Assembly (NCBI RefSeq): GCF_022807975.1
Contig: NZ_CP094358.1
Span: 1,922,001-1,986,000 of the forward strand
Direction: 5' to 3'
Source of the DNA: Abyssalbus ytuae
GTDB taxonomy: Bacteria; Bacteroidota; Bacteroidia; Flavobacteriales; Flavobacteriaceae
Length of the DNA stretch: 64,000 nt
Position 1 is the stretch's first letter. Each line of letters opens with the position of its first letter. A model generated the notes under the pieces. The model made no database searches. It was not told the origin of the DNA and saw only the letters and a program-made list of their open reading frames with translations. Position numbers and translations under genes: made by a program. Below, one piece after another: positions 1-8,645 of the stretch.

Positions 1-204
1 ACACCATTAGTGACAGCAAGAGGAGTAGGAGCTGCCGGAAACAGGTCTATTGGTACAGGGGCTGCCGGAGGCATGCTTATAGGAACTATTTTGGGTATTC
101 TGGTAATTCCCATCTTATTTATTCTATTTCAGTGGTTACAAGAAAAGTTTAGTGGAGCACCTGTTGAAATCAAAAATGATATTGAATCCTCCAAAGAAAA
201 TTAA
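1..204 (+). CDS. RND efflux permease, C-terminal end (partial gene)
   Basis: The frame is already open at base 1 (codons for TPL precede the first GTG), so the gene starts outside the window. The remaining 67 residues show a Gly-rich loop (GVGAAGNRSIGTGAAGG), one long hydrophobic helix and a charged cytoplasmic tail. This is how AcrB/HAE1-type proton-driven RND pumps end. An outer membrane factor gene follows after only six bases, which supports the call, because permease and outer membrane channel are usually encoded together. Substrate cannot be judged from the tail. The family call rests on the last helix plus context, so it is good but not certain. Confidence 0.8.
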   Translation, partial: TPLVTARGVGAAGNRSIGTGAAGGMLIGTILGILVIPILFILFQWLQEKFSGAPVEIKNDIESSKEN

Positions 205-210
205 TTACAA

Positions 211-1614
211 ATGAGAAAACAAAACATATATAATTTACTATTACTGGTAAGTATTTCGGTAGTATTAACTTCTTGTTTTTCAACCAAAAATTATCAACGT
301 GCAGAAGATGAACTGATGAATAAGAATGCTTTTAAAAAAGATTCTGTTGCTCATGACACTGTGTCCATGGCATTAATATCCTGGAGGGAATTATTTACCG
401 ATCCTATTCTCCAAAGTTATATTGAAGAAGGATTAACCAATAACATAGATATAAAAATTGCATTACAACAAATAATTGCAGCCGAAGCCTATTTAAAGCA
501 GGGAAAAGCTGCATATTTTCCAACATTAACGGGAAATGCACAATATACACATCAGGAAAATTCGGAAAACAGTCAATTTGGGAGTAGCTTTCCCTCTTTA
601 GATTCGTATGAACTAAGCGGCACGCTTTCCTGGGAAGCCGATATCTGGGGGAAAATACGTAGCAACAAACGTGCTTATCATGCATCTTATTTACAAACCG
701 TTGCTGCACATACAGCTGTGAAAAGTGAATTAATAGCCCAAATAGCAGACATATATTATCAATTGATTTCTGTAGATGAACAAATAAAAATTACTGAAGA
801 AACTATTAAAAACCGGGCACAAAGTGTAGAAACTACTAACGCTTTAAAAGAGGCCGGCAGTGTAACAGAAGTAGGTGTTAAACAAACAGAGGCACAGCTA
901 TATACAGCCCAGGCTTTATTAATTGACCTAAAAAACCAGTCATGGCTGTTAGAAAATACCTTGTCTGTTTTATTGGGTAAAACCCCTGAAAGTATCACCA
1001 GAGGCTCTCTTGAAAATCAGCATATTCCTAATTCTTTAGCCACCGGTGTTCCTTCTCAATTACTAAGTAATCGGCCGGATCTTATTGCGGCAGAATATGA
1101 TTTAATACAAGCTTTTGAGTTGTCTAACGTTGCCCGCAGCAATTTTTACCCTTCATTAACACTAACTGCTTCAGGTGGTTTACAGAGCCTGGAGTTTGAT
1201 AATTTTTTTAATGCCAACTCCTTGTTCGCAACTATTGTTGGCGGAATAACACAACCTGTTTTTAATAGTAGAAAAATCAGGTCTCAATATGAAGCTTCTC
1301 TTGCTCAACAAGAACAAGCCAGATTGCGCTTTAAACAAACTTTTTTAACTGCAAATAAAGAAGTTTCAGATGCATTATACTCATATAAAGCTGCTACCGA
1401 TAAAATAGAAATCAACCAAAAAGAATACAAAGCATACTCCCTAGCAAGTGAATATTCTAATGAATTATTAAATAACGGTTTGGCAAATTATCTTGAAGTT
1501 TTGCGTGCCCAGGAATACGCTTTAAACTCACAATTAGGATTGGTTACCTCAAAATATGACCAGTTAAAATCTATAATTAATTTATATAAAGCTTTAGGCG
1601 GAGGTTGGAAGTAA
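211..1614 (+). CDS. Outer membrane factor lipoprotein of an RND efflux system (TolC/NodT type)
   Basis: A 467-residue protein of normal length for the NodT/OprM family. It starts with a lipoprotein signal peptide (lipobox LTSC, Cys22), then shows two homologous halves of long alpha-helical heptads and beta segments, with the family signatures SNRPDL near residue 288 and NARSNFYPSL-like VARSNFYPSL near residue 308. It would trimerise into the channel that carries substrates from the periplasm across the outer membrane. It lies six bases after the permease end, so the two are surely one operon. The TetR gene follows 23 bases later. Confidence 0.93.
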   Translation: MRKQNIYNLLLLVSISVVLTSCFSTKNYQRAEDELMNKNAFKKDSVAHDTVSMALISWRELFTDPILQSYIEEGLTNNIDIKIALQQIIAAEAYLKQGKAAYFPTLTGNAQYTHQENSENSQFGSSFPSLDSYELSGTLSWEADIWGKIRSNKRAYHASYLQTVAAHTAVKSELIAQIADIYYQLISVDEQIKITEETIKNRAQSVETTNALKEAGSVTEVGVKQTEAQLYTAQALLIDLKNQSWLLENTLSVLLGKTPESITRGSLENQHIPNSLATGVPSQLLSNRPDLIAAEYDLIQAFELSNVARSNFYPSLTLTASGGLQSLEFDNFFNANSLFATIVGGITQPVFNSRKIRSQYEASLAQQEQARLRFKQTFLTANKEVSDALYSYKAATDKIEINQKEYKAYSLASEYSNELLNNGLANYLEVLRAQEYALNSQLGLVTSKYDQLKSIINLYKALGGGWK

Positions 1615-1637
1615 AAAACCTCCGTTTTTGTTTTTGT

Positions 1638-2237
1638 ATGATAAAAAAAGAAGAATTTTTAAAGTTATCAATAGAAAAATTTCACCAATTCGGAAGTAAT
1701 AGTTTTACTATGGATGAACTGGCTAAAGAGCTGGGTATATCTAAAAAAACAATTTATCAACTTTTTGGAAACAAAAATGAATTGGTCTCTGAAAGTGTGA
1801 AGTTTTATTTAAAAAAAATAGAAGGGGAAATCAATCAGGTTATTGAACAAAAAAAATCAGAACCTTTAATTTGTATAGTTTCTATATACAAAATTGGCTT
1901 TGCCCAGATGAAAAAAATCAGCTCTCCTTTTTTATTTGAACTAAGAAAATACCATCCGACGGCAAATCAAATTTTTGAAGACTTCCGAACAGAAATAATT
2001 CATAAAACTATTTTTAATTTATTGAAAAAATCGCAAGAACTGGGTCAGATCCGTCCCAATATAAACATTCAACTCTGTTGTAAATTATACTTTTATCTGG
2101 TAGATATTATGCTTTTTACTAAAATTAACCTATACAAAGATTATACAAACACCCAATTGCTGGAGCACTTGATAATACATAATTTGAAGGGGTTGTTAAC
2201 TCAATCTCAACTGTCTCAACAAAATTTTGATATATAA
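1638..2237 (+). CDS. TetR/AcrR-family transcriptional regulator
   Basis: The 199-residue protein starts with a helix-turn-helix of TetR type: a helix around IEKFHQFGSNSFTMDELAKE, then LGISKKTIYQLFGNKNELV, the recognition helix. The C-terminal two thirds are helical, as expected of a ligand-binding and dimerisation domain. An in-frame ATG at 1605 would overlap the end of the outer membrane factor gene and add an atypical leader; the ATG at 1638 puts the family N-terminus at the start. Placed directly after the efflux genes, it most likely represses or senses substrates for that operon. This is inferred from position, not from a visible operator. Confidence 0.88.
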   Translation: MIKKEEFLKLSIEKFHQFGSNSFTMDELAKELGISKKTIYQLFGNKNELVSESVKFYLKKIEGEINQVIEQKKSEPLICIVSIYKIGFAQMKKISSPFLFELRKYHPTANQIFEDFRTEIIHKTIFNLLKKSQELGQIRPNINIQLCCKLYFYLVDIMLFTKINLYKDYTNTQLLEHLIIHNLKGLLTQSQLSQQNFDI

Positions 2238-2240
2238 TTG

Positions 2241-2750
2241 CTATCTCAACGGCATTCCTTTAGCAGCCCACCAGGGATGCACTTCAATAATCAACCGGCC
2301 TGATTTAACCATAGGGTCCGAATTCGCAAGGCTATCCGCCATCTCCAGAGTAGGAACGTTATAAATTGTAATTCCCCTTATCTCTCCATCGTCTCCAAAC
2401 GGACCGGAAATATCGGCATATCCTTTTTCATACATCTTGGTTAAATGGGCCAAATGTAATTTTTGAAGGCTGTCAGCTTCTTTGTCAGATTGAGAACGAT
2501 TAGTCCCCTTTTTTAAAAATGCAATAAAATATTGCTGCATGATGATGGTATCCTTTGTTTTTTCATCTACATAATCAAAAGTTTGAAACCCTTTGGACTC
2601 CAGGTCTTTTTTGATTTTAGAAACAGTTGACAAATTATTTTTTTCGACCTTTTCTTTAAGTTCCGTTTGTTTAACTTTATTTTCTTCTTGGGTTTGATTT
2701 ACACATGACACCGAAATTATCCCTAGTGCCAATAATATCACATTTTTCAT
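2241..2750 (-). CDS. YCII-related domain lipoprotein
   Basis: A 169-residue predicted lipoprotein (lipobox SVSC, Cys16) with a short charged linker rich in Lys and Glu (residues 20-50). The C-terminal part resembles the YCII-related fold: a first strand with QQYFIAFLKKG, a helix region with HLAHLTKMYEKGYADISGPFGDDG, then ITIYNVPTLEMADSLANSDP and a final IIEVHPWW. YCII-like proteins are small ferredoxin-like barrels, some with proposed oxidoreductase or binding roles, but the exact reaction is unknown. It converges on the TetR gene with three bases between them. It is probably a single-gene unit. Confidence 0.75.
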   Translation of the reverse strand: MKNVILLALGIISVSCVNQTQEENKVKQTELKEKVEKNNLSTVSKIKKDLESKGFQTFDYVDEKTKDTIIMQQYFIAFLKKGTNRSQSDKEADSLQKLHLAHLTKMYEKGYADISGPFGDDGEIRGITIYNVPTLEMADSLANSDPMVKSGRLIIEVHPWWAAKGMPLR

Positions 2751-2854
2751 AGAAACACTCTTTTAAGTTAGTTCTATAAAAATATTAAATATTTAATCAA
2801 GCTTCTAAAATCACTATTTTTGAACATTATAAAAACACTTTGCCCCAAAGTAAA

Positions 2855-3370
2855 ATGAAAAAAATATCTCCTCTGTTTATAATTAAAGGTATTTTACTGT
2901 TTCTGGTTTATTCAACCTTATCGGTTTATACTCTTTTCTTCGTTCCTTCTGAAGTGCCTGAAAAAGCATCATTACAAAAAGTCACTATTGCTTCCGATAG
3001 TTTATATTGTATGATTAGAAAAAACTCCAAAAAAAGTTATTTATCTACGACCTATAAAGGCACGGAGATAAAAAGCATTGAGTTTGATAAAAAAGCTTGT
3101 CTTGAAATTCTCGGGAGTAATGAATTTCTTTTACAAGTAAAAGAAAAACCGGAAAGTTATACTTTATTGATTGGGGAAAAAGCAGGGCTTTTTAAAAAGA
3201 AACATAAATTATATGAAGTAACTGACAATAATAAGGTTTTGTTAAGTTATGATGAATCTGCCAAAGTATTTCAAAACCAAACAAATATGTTTCGGTATTT
3301 TTCCATAGGCTTTTTTAGTTTAATGTTATTTATTCTAGGAAAGAGTTTTTATAAAAAGTTAAAATCATAA
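2855..3370 (+). CDS. Hypothetical membrane-anchored protein with two membrane segments
   Basis: I do not recognise this 171-residue protein. It has a hydrophobic helix at residues 8-30 (around IIKGILLFLVYSTLS), a hydrophilic extracytoplasmic domain of about 110 residues rich in Lys and Ser, and a second hydrophobic helix near the C-terminus (FSIGFFSLMLFILG) followed by a basic tail. A TTG at 2840 is in frame, but the ATG at 2855 is the better start. The upstream CACTTTGC near 2836-2843 is a weak TAnnTTTG-like box and would give a very short leader. The gene converges on the CYTH gene. Confidence 0.6.
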   Translation: MKKISPLFIIKGILLFLVYSTLSVYTLFFVPSEVPEKASLQKVTIASDSLYCMIRKNSKKSYLSTTYKGTEIKSIEFDKKACLEILGSNEFLLQVKEKPESYTLLIGEKAGLFKKKHKLYEVTDNNKVLLSYDESAKVFQNQTNMFRYFSIGFFSLMLFILGKSFYKKLKS

Positions 3371-3379
3371 AAATTTTCA

Positions 3380-3847
3380 CTACCAGTTTTTATACGGATT
3401 TTTAACTAGCTGAGAATTATAATATTTTACATTGCCAGTTACCTCTTCTCCCAGCCAACCGGGCTTAGTAATGTCTTCATTTTCCGAATTCAATTCTACT
3501 TCAGCTATAATTAACCCTTCATTGTCACCAAAAAACTCATCAATTTCAAAAGTATGATGATCACTTTTTACCTCATAACGTATTTTGTCTATAATTCCCG
3601 GTTCACATATTTTGAGTAAATGTTCGGCTTCTTTTAAAGGTATTTCTTTTTCCCATTCAAAACGGGTGGTACCATTGACATTACCCAACCCTTTAACAGT
3701 TAAAAAACCCTTTTCACCTTTTATTCTCACACGTACTGTTCGTTCAGGATGTGTATTTAAAAAACCCTGTACAACTCGTGTGCTGGTGTGTGCTTCTTTT
3801 TTAAAGGCTTTGGATATTACCAAAAACTTTCGTTCTATTTCTATCAT
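3380..3847 (-). CDS. CYTH domain protein (triphosphate tunnel enzyme)
   Basis: The 155-residue protein opens with MIEIERKFLV, which contains the ExExK signature of the CYTH superfamily (class IV adenylate cyclases, thiamine triphosphatases, inorganic triphosphatases). Charged beta-strands follow, such as RTVRVRIKGEKGFLTVKG, FEWEKEIP, IDKIRYEV and FEIDEFFG, which line the tunnel that binds a triphosphate and metal ions. The length fits a single stand-alone CYTH domain. The substrate cannot be fixed from sequence; in bacteria such proteins are most often inorganic or thiamine triphosphatases. It lies three bases after the VOC gene on the same strand, so the two are probably co-transcribed. Confidence 0.85.
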   Translation of the reverse strand: MIEIERKFLVISKAFKKEAHTSTRVVQGFLNTHPERTVRVRIKGEKGFLTVKGLGNVNGTTRFEWEKEIPLKEAEHLLKICEPGIIDKIRYEVKSDHHTFEIDEFFGDNEGLIIAEVELNSENEDITKPGWLGEEVTGNVKYYNSQLVKNPYKNW

Positions 3848-3850
3848 AAA

Positions 3851-4228
3851 CTAATTTACTCTCCAGGGCGGATTTTTTCTGTTTTTACCTGCATTAAACA
3901 AAATTATTTGGTTTCCGTCCGGGTCTTTCAAACGAGCTTCCCTCCACAACCAACTTTTATTTTCGGGTAACTCATCAAAAATAAAACCATCTGCTTCAAG
4001 TTTTATTACCAAATCATCAAGTTTATCATCTTCAAAATAAACATACATCCCATCCCCTTCCGGTAAACAGTCAACTTTATGAATTGAAAAAGTTGAATCT
4101 CCGTCCGGGCACTCAAAACGTGCATATTTTGGTAATGATCTTACAATTAGTTTTAACCCAAGTTTTTCATAAAACTTAATAGACTCTTCTACATTAACAC
4201 TCGGTACGGTTACTTGGTTGAGATTCAT
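3851..4228 (-). CDS. VOC (glyoxalase/bleomycin resistance) superfamily protein
   Basis: A 125-residue single-domain protein with the beta-alpha-beta-beta-beta layout of the vicinal oxygen chelate fold: TVPSVNVEESIKFYEKLGLK at residues 8-27, a middle strand region ARFECPDGDSTFSIH, then VYFEDDKLDDLV and the C-terminal signature REARLKDPDGNQIILF. Family members are metal-dependent lyases, dioxygenases or binding proteins; this one has no feature that tells which. It is the first gene of a two-gene minus-strand unit with the CYTH gene and is divergent from dinB, with 39 bases between them. Confidence 0.85.
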   Translation of the reverse strand: MNLNQVTVPSVNVEESIKFYEKLGLKLIVRSLPKYARFECPDGDSTFSIHKVDCLPEGDGMYVYFEDDKLDDLVIKLEADGFIFDELPENKSWLWREARLKDPDGNQIILFNAGKNRKNPPWRVN

Positions 4229-4255
4229 ATATTAAATTTTAGAGTAAAGATATTT

Positions 4256-4263
4256 TATTTTTG
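4256..4263 (+). promoter_or_regulatory. dinB promoter, -7 box TATTTTTG
   Basis: TATTTTTG matches the Bacteroidota -7 consensus TAnnTTTG and lies only four bases before the dinB ATG at 4268. No clear TTG lies 17-23 bases upstream. The position implies a nearly leaderless transcript and argues against the longer dinB frame that opens at 4214. Confidence 0.5.
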
Positions 4264-4267
4264 CTAT

Positions 4268-5371
4268 ATGAATGAAAAACTACCCATTAGAAAAATAATT
4301 CATGTAGATATGGATGCTTTTTATGCTTCGGTAGAACAAATGGACAACCCGGAGCTTAAAGGCAAGCCTGTTGCTGTAGGTGGTGGTGAAAAAAGAGGAG
4401 TGGTATCAGCTGCCAGCTATGAAGCCAGGAAATTTGGAGTGAGAAGTGCGATGAGCGGGTTTTTAGCAAAAAGAAATTGTCCCGACCTCATTTTTGTTCG
4501 TCCCCGGTTTGAACGATATGGAGAAATATCGAAGCAAATACGAAAAATATTTTATGATTATACCGATTTGGTTGAACCACTCTCATTAGACGAAGCTTAT
4601 CTTGATGTTACCCATAATAAAAAAGGAAATCCGTCTGCTACGCTTATAGCAAAAGAAATAAGACAACGTATTTTAGATGAGGTTGGCTTAACTGCATCAG
4701 CAGGTATATCTATTAACAAGTTTATTGCTAAAATAGCCAGCGATTATAATAAACCTAACGGCCAAAAAACTGTTAATCCCGAAGAAGTGGAGGAGTTTCT
4801 GGAAAACCTTGAAATACGAAAGTTTTACGGTGTGGGAAAGGTGACTACAGAAAAAATGTATCAATTGGGAATTTTTACCGGCAAAGACCTTAAGAAAAAA
4901 TCAATAGAATTCCTGGAAAATGAGTTTGGCAAAAGTGGCAAATTTTATTATCATGTAGTAAGAGGTATTCATGAAAGTGCTGTAAAACCTCATAGAATTC
5001 CTAAGTCGGTGGGTGCCGAAAGAACTTTTAATGAGAACCTGAGCAGTGAAATTTTTATGCTTGAAAAGCTTCAGAATATTGCCACAGAACTGGAAAGAAG
5101 GCTTCAAAAAAATAAAATTGCCGGAAAAACCATCACTCTAAAAATAAAATACAGTGATTTTACCCTCCAAACCAGAAGTAAAACCCTTCATTATTTTATT
5201 TCCGATAAAAGTTTAATACTGGAAAATGCCAAAGAACTTCTTTATCAGGAAAGACTTCAAAATTCAGTCAGGTTGCTTGGCATTTCATTGTCCAATTTAA
5301 ATACAGAAACCGGCAAACAAAAAAATATTTCGCCACAAGTAGTATCTGTACAGCTTAAGTTTGATTTTTAA
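4268..5371 (+). CDS. dinB: DNA polymerase IV (Y family)
   Basis: The 367-residue protein has the full Y-family layout. The palm motif DMDAFYASVEQ near the N-terminus supplies the first metal-binding Asp, PVAVGG and GVVSAASYEARKFGV mark the nucleotide-binding part, SLDEAYLDV gives the second catalytic Asp-Glu pair, and the thumb helix-hairpin-helix (FYGVGKVTTEKMYQLGI) and little finger follow. It performs error-prone bypass of damaged bases. An earlier in-frame start at 4214 would extend into the divergent VOC gene and past the promoter box, so the ATG at 4268 (MNEKLPIRK) was chosen. No LexA box was recognised. Confidence 0.96.
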   Translation: MNEKLPIRKIIHVDMDAFYASVEQMDNPELKGKPVAVGGGEKRGVVSAASYEARKFGVRSAMSGFLAKRNCPDLIFVRPRFERYGEISKQIRKIFYDYTDLVEPLSLDEAYLDVTHNKKGNPSATLIAKEIRQRILDEVGLTASAGISINKFIAKIASDYNKPNGQKTVNPEEVEEFLENLEIRKFYGVGKVTTEKMYQLGIFTGKDLKKKSIEFLENEFGKSGKFYYHVVRGIHESAVKPHRIPKSVGAERTFNENLSSEIFMLEKLQNIATELERRLQKNKIAGKTITLKIKYSDFTLQTRSKTLHYFISDKSLILENAKELLYQERLQNSVRLLGISLSNLNTETGKQKNISPQVVSVQLKFDF

Positions 5372-5424
5372 TACGAAAAAATTTGTCATACCTTTAGCCA
5401 CAAAATATATTATATCAGTTTGAT

Positions 5425-5590
5425 TAAGGTTTAACTTAAGGTTAATTAATAGGGAATTGTGTGAGAATCACAAGCTGTCGCGCAACTGTAAGTAACTTTT
5501 AAGTTTTTTATCATAAAAAAATCCACTGTTAAAATTTTTTGACGGGAAGGAAGATAAAAAATGTTACAAGCCAGGAGACCTGCCTTACAT
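5425..5590 (+). promoter_or_regulatory. Cobalamin (adenosylcobalamin-class) riboswitch upstream of metE
   Basis: The conserved core elements are present in order: AGGGAA at 5451-5456, a small hairpin GTGTGAGAATCAC, then GCTGTCGCGCAACTGTAA at 5474-5491, and the B12 box GCCAGGAGACCTGCC at 5570-5584. They match the well-known cobalamin aptamer. The gene downstream is the B12-independent methionine synthase, a classical target that is switched off when B12 is available. The aptamer ends about 180 bases before metE. I see no obvious intrinsic terminator in that gap, only a weak GCTTT/AAAGC hairpin at 5603-5620, so the mode of switching is unclear. Confidence 0.93.
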
Positions 5591-5768
5591 CATAATGATT
5601 ATGCTTTCGCGATTTAAAGCACTGGTCAAACATTGATGTTTACTCATAATAAAGAACATACGCTCTACAAAAATTATGAGGATAATATCTGTATTTCCTT
5701 CTTAAAATCAGTAAGCATACTATTTAACTAAAAGTTTAAAAAATTAAATCAATTAAACCTTTAAATGT

Positions 5769-8084
5769 ATGATTACTCAAATTCTTGGTTATCCCCGAAT
5801 AGGGGAAAAAAGAGAGCTCAAAAAAGCTTGTGAAGCTTATTGGGCAGGAAAAATTTCTCAAAAAGAGCTTTTTGAAGTTTCAAAAAATATTAAAAAAGCC
5901 AATTGGGAAATTCAAAAAAAACAGGGTATAGATTTGATACCTTCCAACGATTTTTCATTTTATGACCAGGTTCTGGACATGACGCTAACATTGGGCGCCA
6001 TACCTGAGAGATTTGAAAAACTGGTTGAAAAAGATATGAATAAAACCGATTTGTATTTTGCCATGGCCAGAGGATATCAAAAAAACGGACTGGACATAAT
6101 AGCCATGGAAATGACAAAATGGTTTAATACCAATTACCATTATATAGTACCGGAATTTAAAAAAAATCAAAATTTTGAATTCTCCTCATCTAAAATCATT
6201 GACGATTATAAGGAAGCATTGGAATTGGGAATTAAAACAAAACCGGTTCTTATTGGCCCTGTGTCATTTTTATTACTTGGAAAAGAAAAAGAGGAAGGAT
6301 TTGATAAACTGGAACTAATCAATAATTTAATTCCAGCCTATATTTCTATTTTAAAAGAGTTAGAAACTTTAAAAGTAGACTGGATTCAAATTGACGAACC
6401 TTTTTTAACCACTGATTTAAGCACTAAAGAAAAAGAAATATACGCATGGGTGTACAATCAATTTGCTACACAGGTACCTTCAGTTAAATTATTGCTTACC
6501 TCTTATTTTGATGGTTTAAAAGACAATGCCGAAACGGTTGTAAATCTTCCTGTAGCAGGCATACACCTGGATTTAACCTCAGATGAAGATCAACTAGACG
6601 AAATATTAAATATATTTCCCCCTCAAAAATTTCTTTCCCTGGGGTTGGTTAACGGAAGAAATGTTTGGAAGAACAGCTATAAAGCTTCTTTATCCAAAAT
6701 AAATACTGCAGCCAAAAAATTGGGCGGAGAAAGAATAATTATTTCTACTTCCTGCTCTTTACTCCATACTCCATACAATCTGGATAATGAAAACGATATT
6801 AAAAGTTTACCGCCGGAAATAAAAAACCGGATGGCCTTTGCCAAACAAAAAATAACAGAGCTCAGCCACCTTAAATTATTAGCTGATCCTATAACATTTA
6901 ATGAAAATGAAGATATTTTAACCCATAATAATGCTCTTTTAAAAAGTAGAGATCATTCTACATTAATTCATAAACCCCAAATAAAAAACCGGGTAAAAAA
7001 CCTGACCGATGATAGTGTCCACCGAAAGAGTACTTTTGCAATCCGGCAAAAATATCAAAAAGAATTATTTAACTTTCCTCTGTTTCCCACTACGACTATA
7101 GGTTCTTTTCCTCAAACACCGGAAGTTAGAAAAAAAAGAAATCAATTAAAAAAAGGAGAAATTTCTCTTAATGAGTATAATGAATTTATAAAAAATGAAA
7201 TTAAAGAATGTATACAATTTCAGGAAGAAATAGATTTAGATGTGCTGGTACATGGAGAGTTTGAAAGAAACGATATGGTAGAGTTTTTCGGAGAACAGCT
7301 TGATGGTTTTGCTTTTACCCAAAATGGCTGGGTGCAAAGTTACGGCTCAAGAGCAGTGAAACCCCCGATAATATACGGTGATGTGGAAAGGAAAGCTCCT
7401 ATGACCGTAAACTGGTCTGCCTATGCACAGTCCCTGACAAAAAAGCATGTAAAAGGAATGCTTACCGGCCCTATAACTATTTTACAATGGTCTTTTGTAA
7501 GAGATGACCAGCCAAGAAAAACCACTGCTTTTCAAATTGCTTTGGCCATAAGGGATGAAGTGTCCGACCTTGAAAAAGCTGGCATTCACATTATCCAGAT
7601 AGATGAACCTGCCATACGGGAAGGTTTACCTTTAAGAGCAGCCGATAAAAAAGAATATCTGAGCTGGGCAGTACAAGCTTTTAAAATAAGCTCTTCGGGA
7701 GTGAAGGACTCTACACAAATTCACACTCATATGTGCTATTCAGAATTTAATGAAATAATAGAACATATAGCTCAAATGGATGCTGATGTTATTACTATTG
7801 AAACTTCACGATCTCATATGGAATTGCTTGAAGTTTTTAAAGTATTTAAATACCCTAACGAAATTGGCCCGGGTGTATACGATATTCATTCTCCCAGGGT
7901 ACCTACCGAAGAAGAAATGGAACAATTAATTCAAAAAGCCTCTTCACTTTTATCTCCTGAACAAATTTGGGTAAACCCGGATTGTGGACTAAAAACCAGG
8001 AATTGGGAAGAAACAATGCTCGCTCTGAAAAACATGGTAAATGCTGCTAAAAATTACCGGAGAAAACTTCTAATAAATGCTTAA
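5769..8084 (+). CDS. metE: Cobalamin-independent methionine synthase (5-methyltetrahydropteroyltriglutamate-homocysteine methyltransferase)
   Basis: The 771-residue protein has the duplicated two-barrel layout of MetE. The N-terminal half begins ITQILGYPRIGEKRELK, a folate-binding motif. The C-terminal half carries TTIGSFPQTPEVRK, the zinc-site HMCYSEF (His and Cys), a conserved Glu region VITIETSRSHMELL and the last zinc ligand in NPDCGLKTR. It transfers a methyl group from methyl-tetrahydrofolate to homocysteine in the cytoplasm. Its control by a cobalamin riboswitch suggests that the cell also has a B12-dependent MetH, outside this window. Normal length; no defects seen. Confidence 0.98.
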   Translation: MITQILGYPRIGEKRELKKACEAYWAGKISQKELFEVSKNIKKANWEIQKKQGIDLIPSNDFSFYDQVLDMTLTLGAIPERFEKLVEKDMNKTDLYFAMARGYQKNGLDIIAMEMTKWFNTNYHYIVPEFKKNQNFEFSSSKIIDDYKEALELGIKTKPVLIGPVSFLLLGKEKEEGFDKLELINNLIPAYISILKELETLKVDWIQIDEPFLTTDLSTKEKEIYAWVYNQFATQVPSVKLLLTSYFDGLKDNAETVVNLPVAGIHLDLTSDEDQLDEILNIFPPQKFLSLGLVNGRNVWKNSYKASLSKINTAAKKLGGERIIISTSCSLLHTPYNLDNENDIKSLPPEIKNRMAFAKQKITELSHLKLLADPITFNENEDILTHNNALLKSRDHSTLIHKPQIKNRVKNLTDDSVHRKSTFAIRQKYQKELFNFPLFPTTTIGSFPQTPEVRKKRNQLKKGEISLNEYNEFIKNEIKECIQFQEEIDLDVLVHGEFERNDMVEFFGEQLDGFAFTQNGWVQSYGSRAVKPPIIYGDVERKAPMTVNWSAYAQSLTKKHVKGMLTGPITILQWSFVRDDQPRKTTAFQIALAIRDEVSDLEKAGIHIIQIDEPAIREGLPLRAADKKEYLSWAVQAFKISSSGVKDSTQIHTHMCYSEFNEIIEHIAQMDADVITIETSRSHMELLEVFKVFKYPNEIGPGVYDIHSPRVPTEEEMEQLIQKASSLLSPEQIWVNPDCGLKTRNWEETMLALKNMVNAAKNYRRKLLINA

Positions 8085-8089
8085 TTATG

Positions 8090-8113
8090 AACCCCCGTTT
8101 AATTCGGGGGTTT
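8090..8113 (+). terminator. Intrinsic terminator after metE
   Basis: AACCCCCG and CGGGGGTT form an 8-bp stem with a 7-base loop, followed by a short T/A stretch. It separates metE from the PAS gene. The T-run is short (three), so it may be leaky. Confidence 0.7.
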
Positions 8114-8126
8114 AAAAATCATATCT

Positions 8127-8636
8127 ATGAAAACCTTAAAAAATTATGATGAAGCCTTACTAAAGTTCTATAAAAAACAACAATTAAACTGTTTGCCACT
8201 TATTTCGTGGGAGTTTTATTGTGCAAAATTTTACAATGAAAATAAATTAAATAAGGAAGTAACTCTTTTAAATTCACTGGCTGTGGTATGGAAAAATAAA
8301 TGGAACTTTAAAAATCACCTAAAGCAAAACACCACCATTATTGTAACTGACACTTTAGTTAAAATTGTTTACGCCAGCAGTAATATTGAAGAAATGACAG
8401 GCTATAAGCCTCATGAACTATTAGGAAAAAGCCCTAAAATTTTTCAAGGTGAAAAAACAAATTCTGATATTCTTAAAAGCTTTAAAATTGCTATTAAAAA
8501 TAAGAAGCCTTTTCATTCAACTTTAGTAAATTATAAAAAAGACGGCAGTGAATATAATTGTGAAATAAAGGCTTATCCTGTTTTTAACAGCAAAAATAAA
8601 CTGGTAAACTTTATAGCTTTTGAAAAAGCCGTTTGA
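8127..8636 (+). CDS. Single PAS-domain protein
   Basis: A 169-residue protein with a helical N-terminal third and one PAS domain from about residue 65 to the end. PAS hallmarks are IIVTDTLVKIVYASSNIEEMTGYKP, GKSPKIFQG, then FKIAIKNKKPF and a final strand VYPVFNSKNKLV-like run ending FIAFEK. The GKSPKIFQG motif sits where photoactive LOV domains have a Cys in the NCRFLQ motif; that Cys is absent here, so flavin adduct chemistry is not expected. No output domain (kinase, cyclase, DNA-binding) follows, so it must act through a partner or as a stand-alone sensor. It lies after the metE terminator. Confidence 0.8.
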   Translation: MKTLKNYDEALLKFYKKQQLNCLPLISWEFYCAKFYNENKLNKEVTLLNSLAVVWKNKWNFKNHLKQNTTIIVTDTLVKIVYASSNIEEMTGYKPHELLGKSPKIFQGEKTNSDILKSFKIAIKNKKPFHSTLVNYKKDGSEYNCEIKAYPVFNSKNKLVNFIAFEKAV

Positions 8637-8645
8637 TCATACCTT

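Noticed and set aside
4214-4267. An 18-codon N-terminal extension of DinB
   Set aside because: It overlaps the divergent VOC gene start and includes the TATTTTTG box; polymerase IV proteins start directly before the first palm strand.
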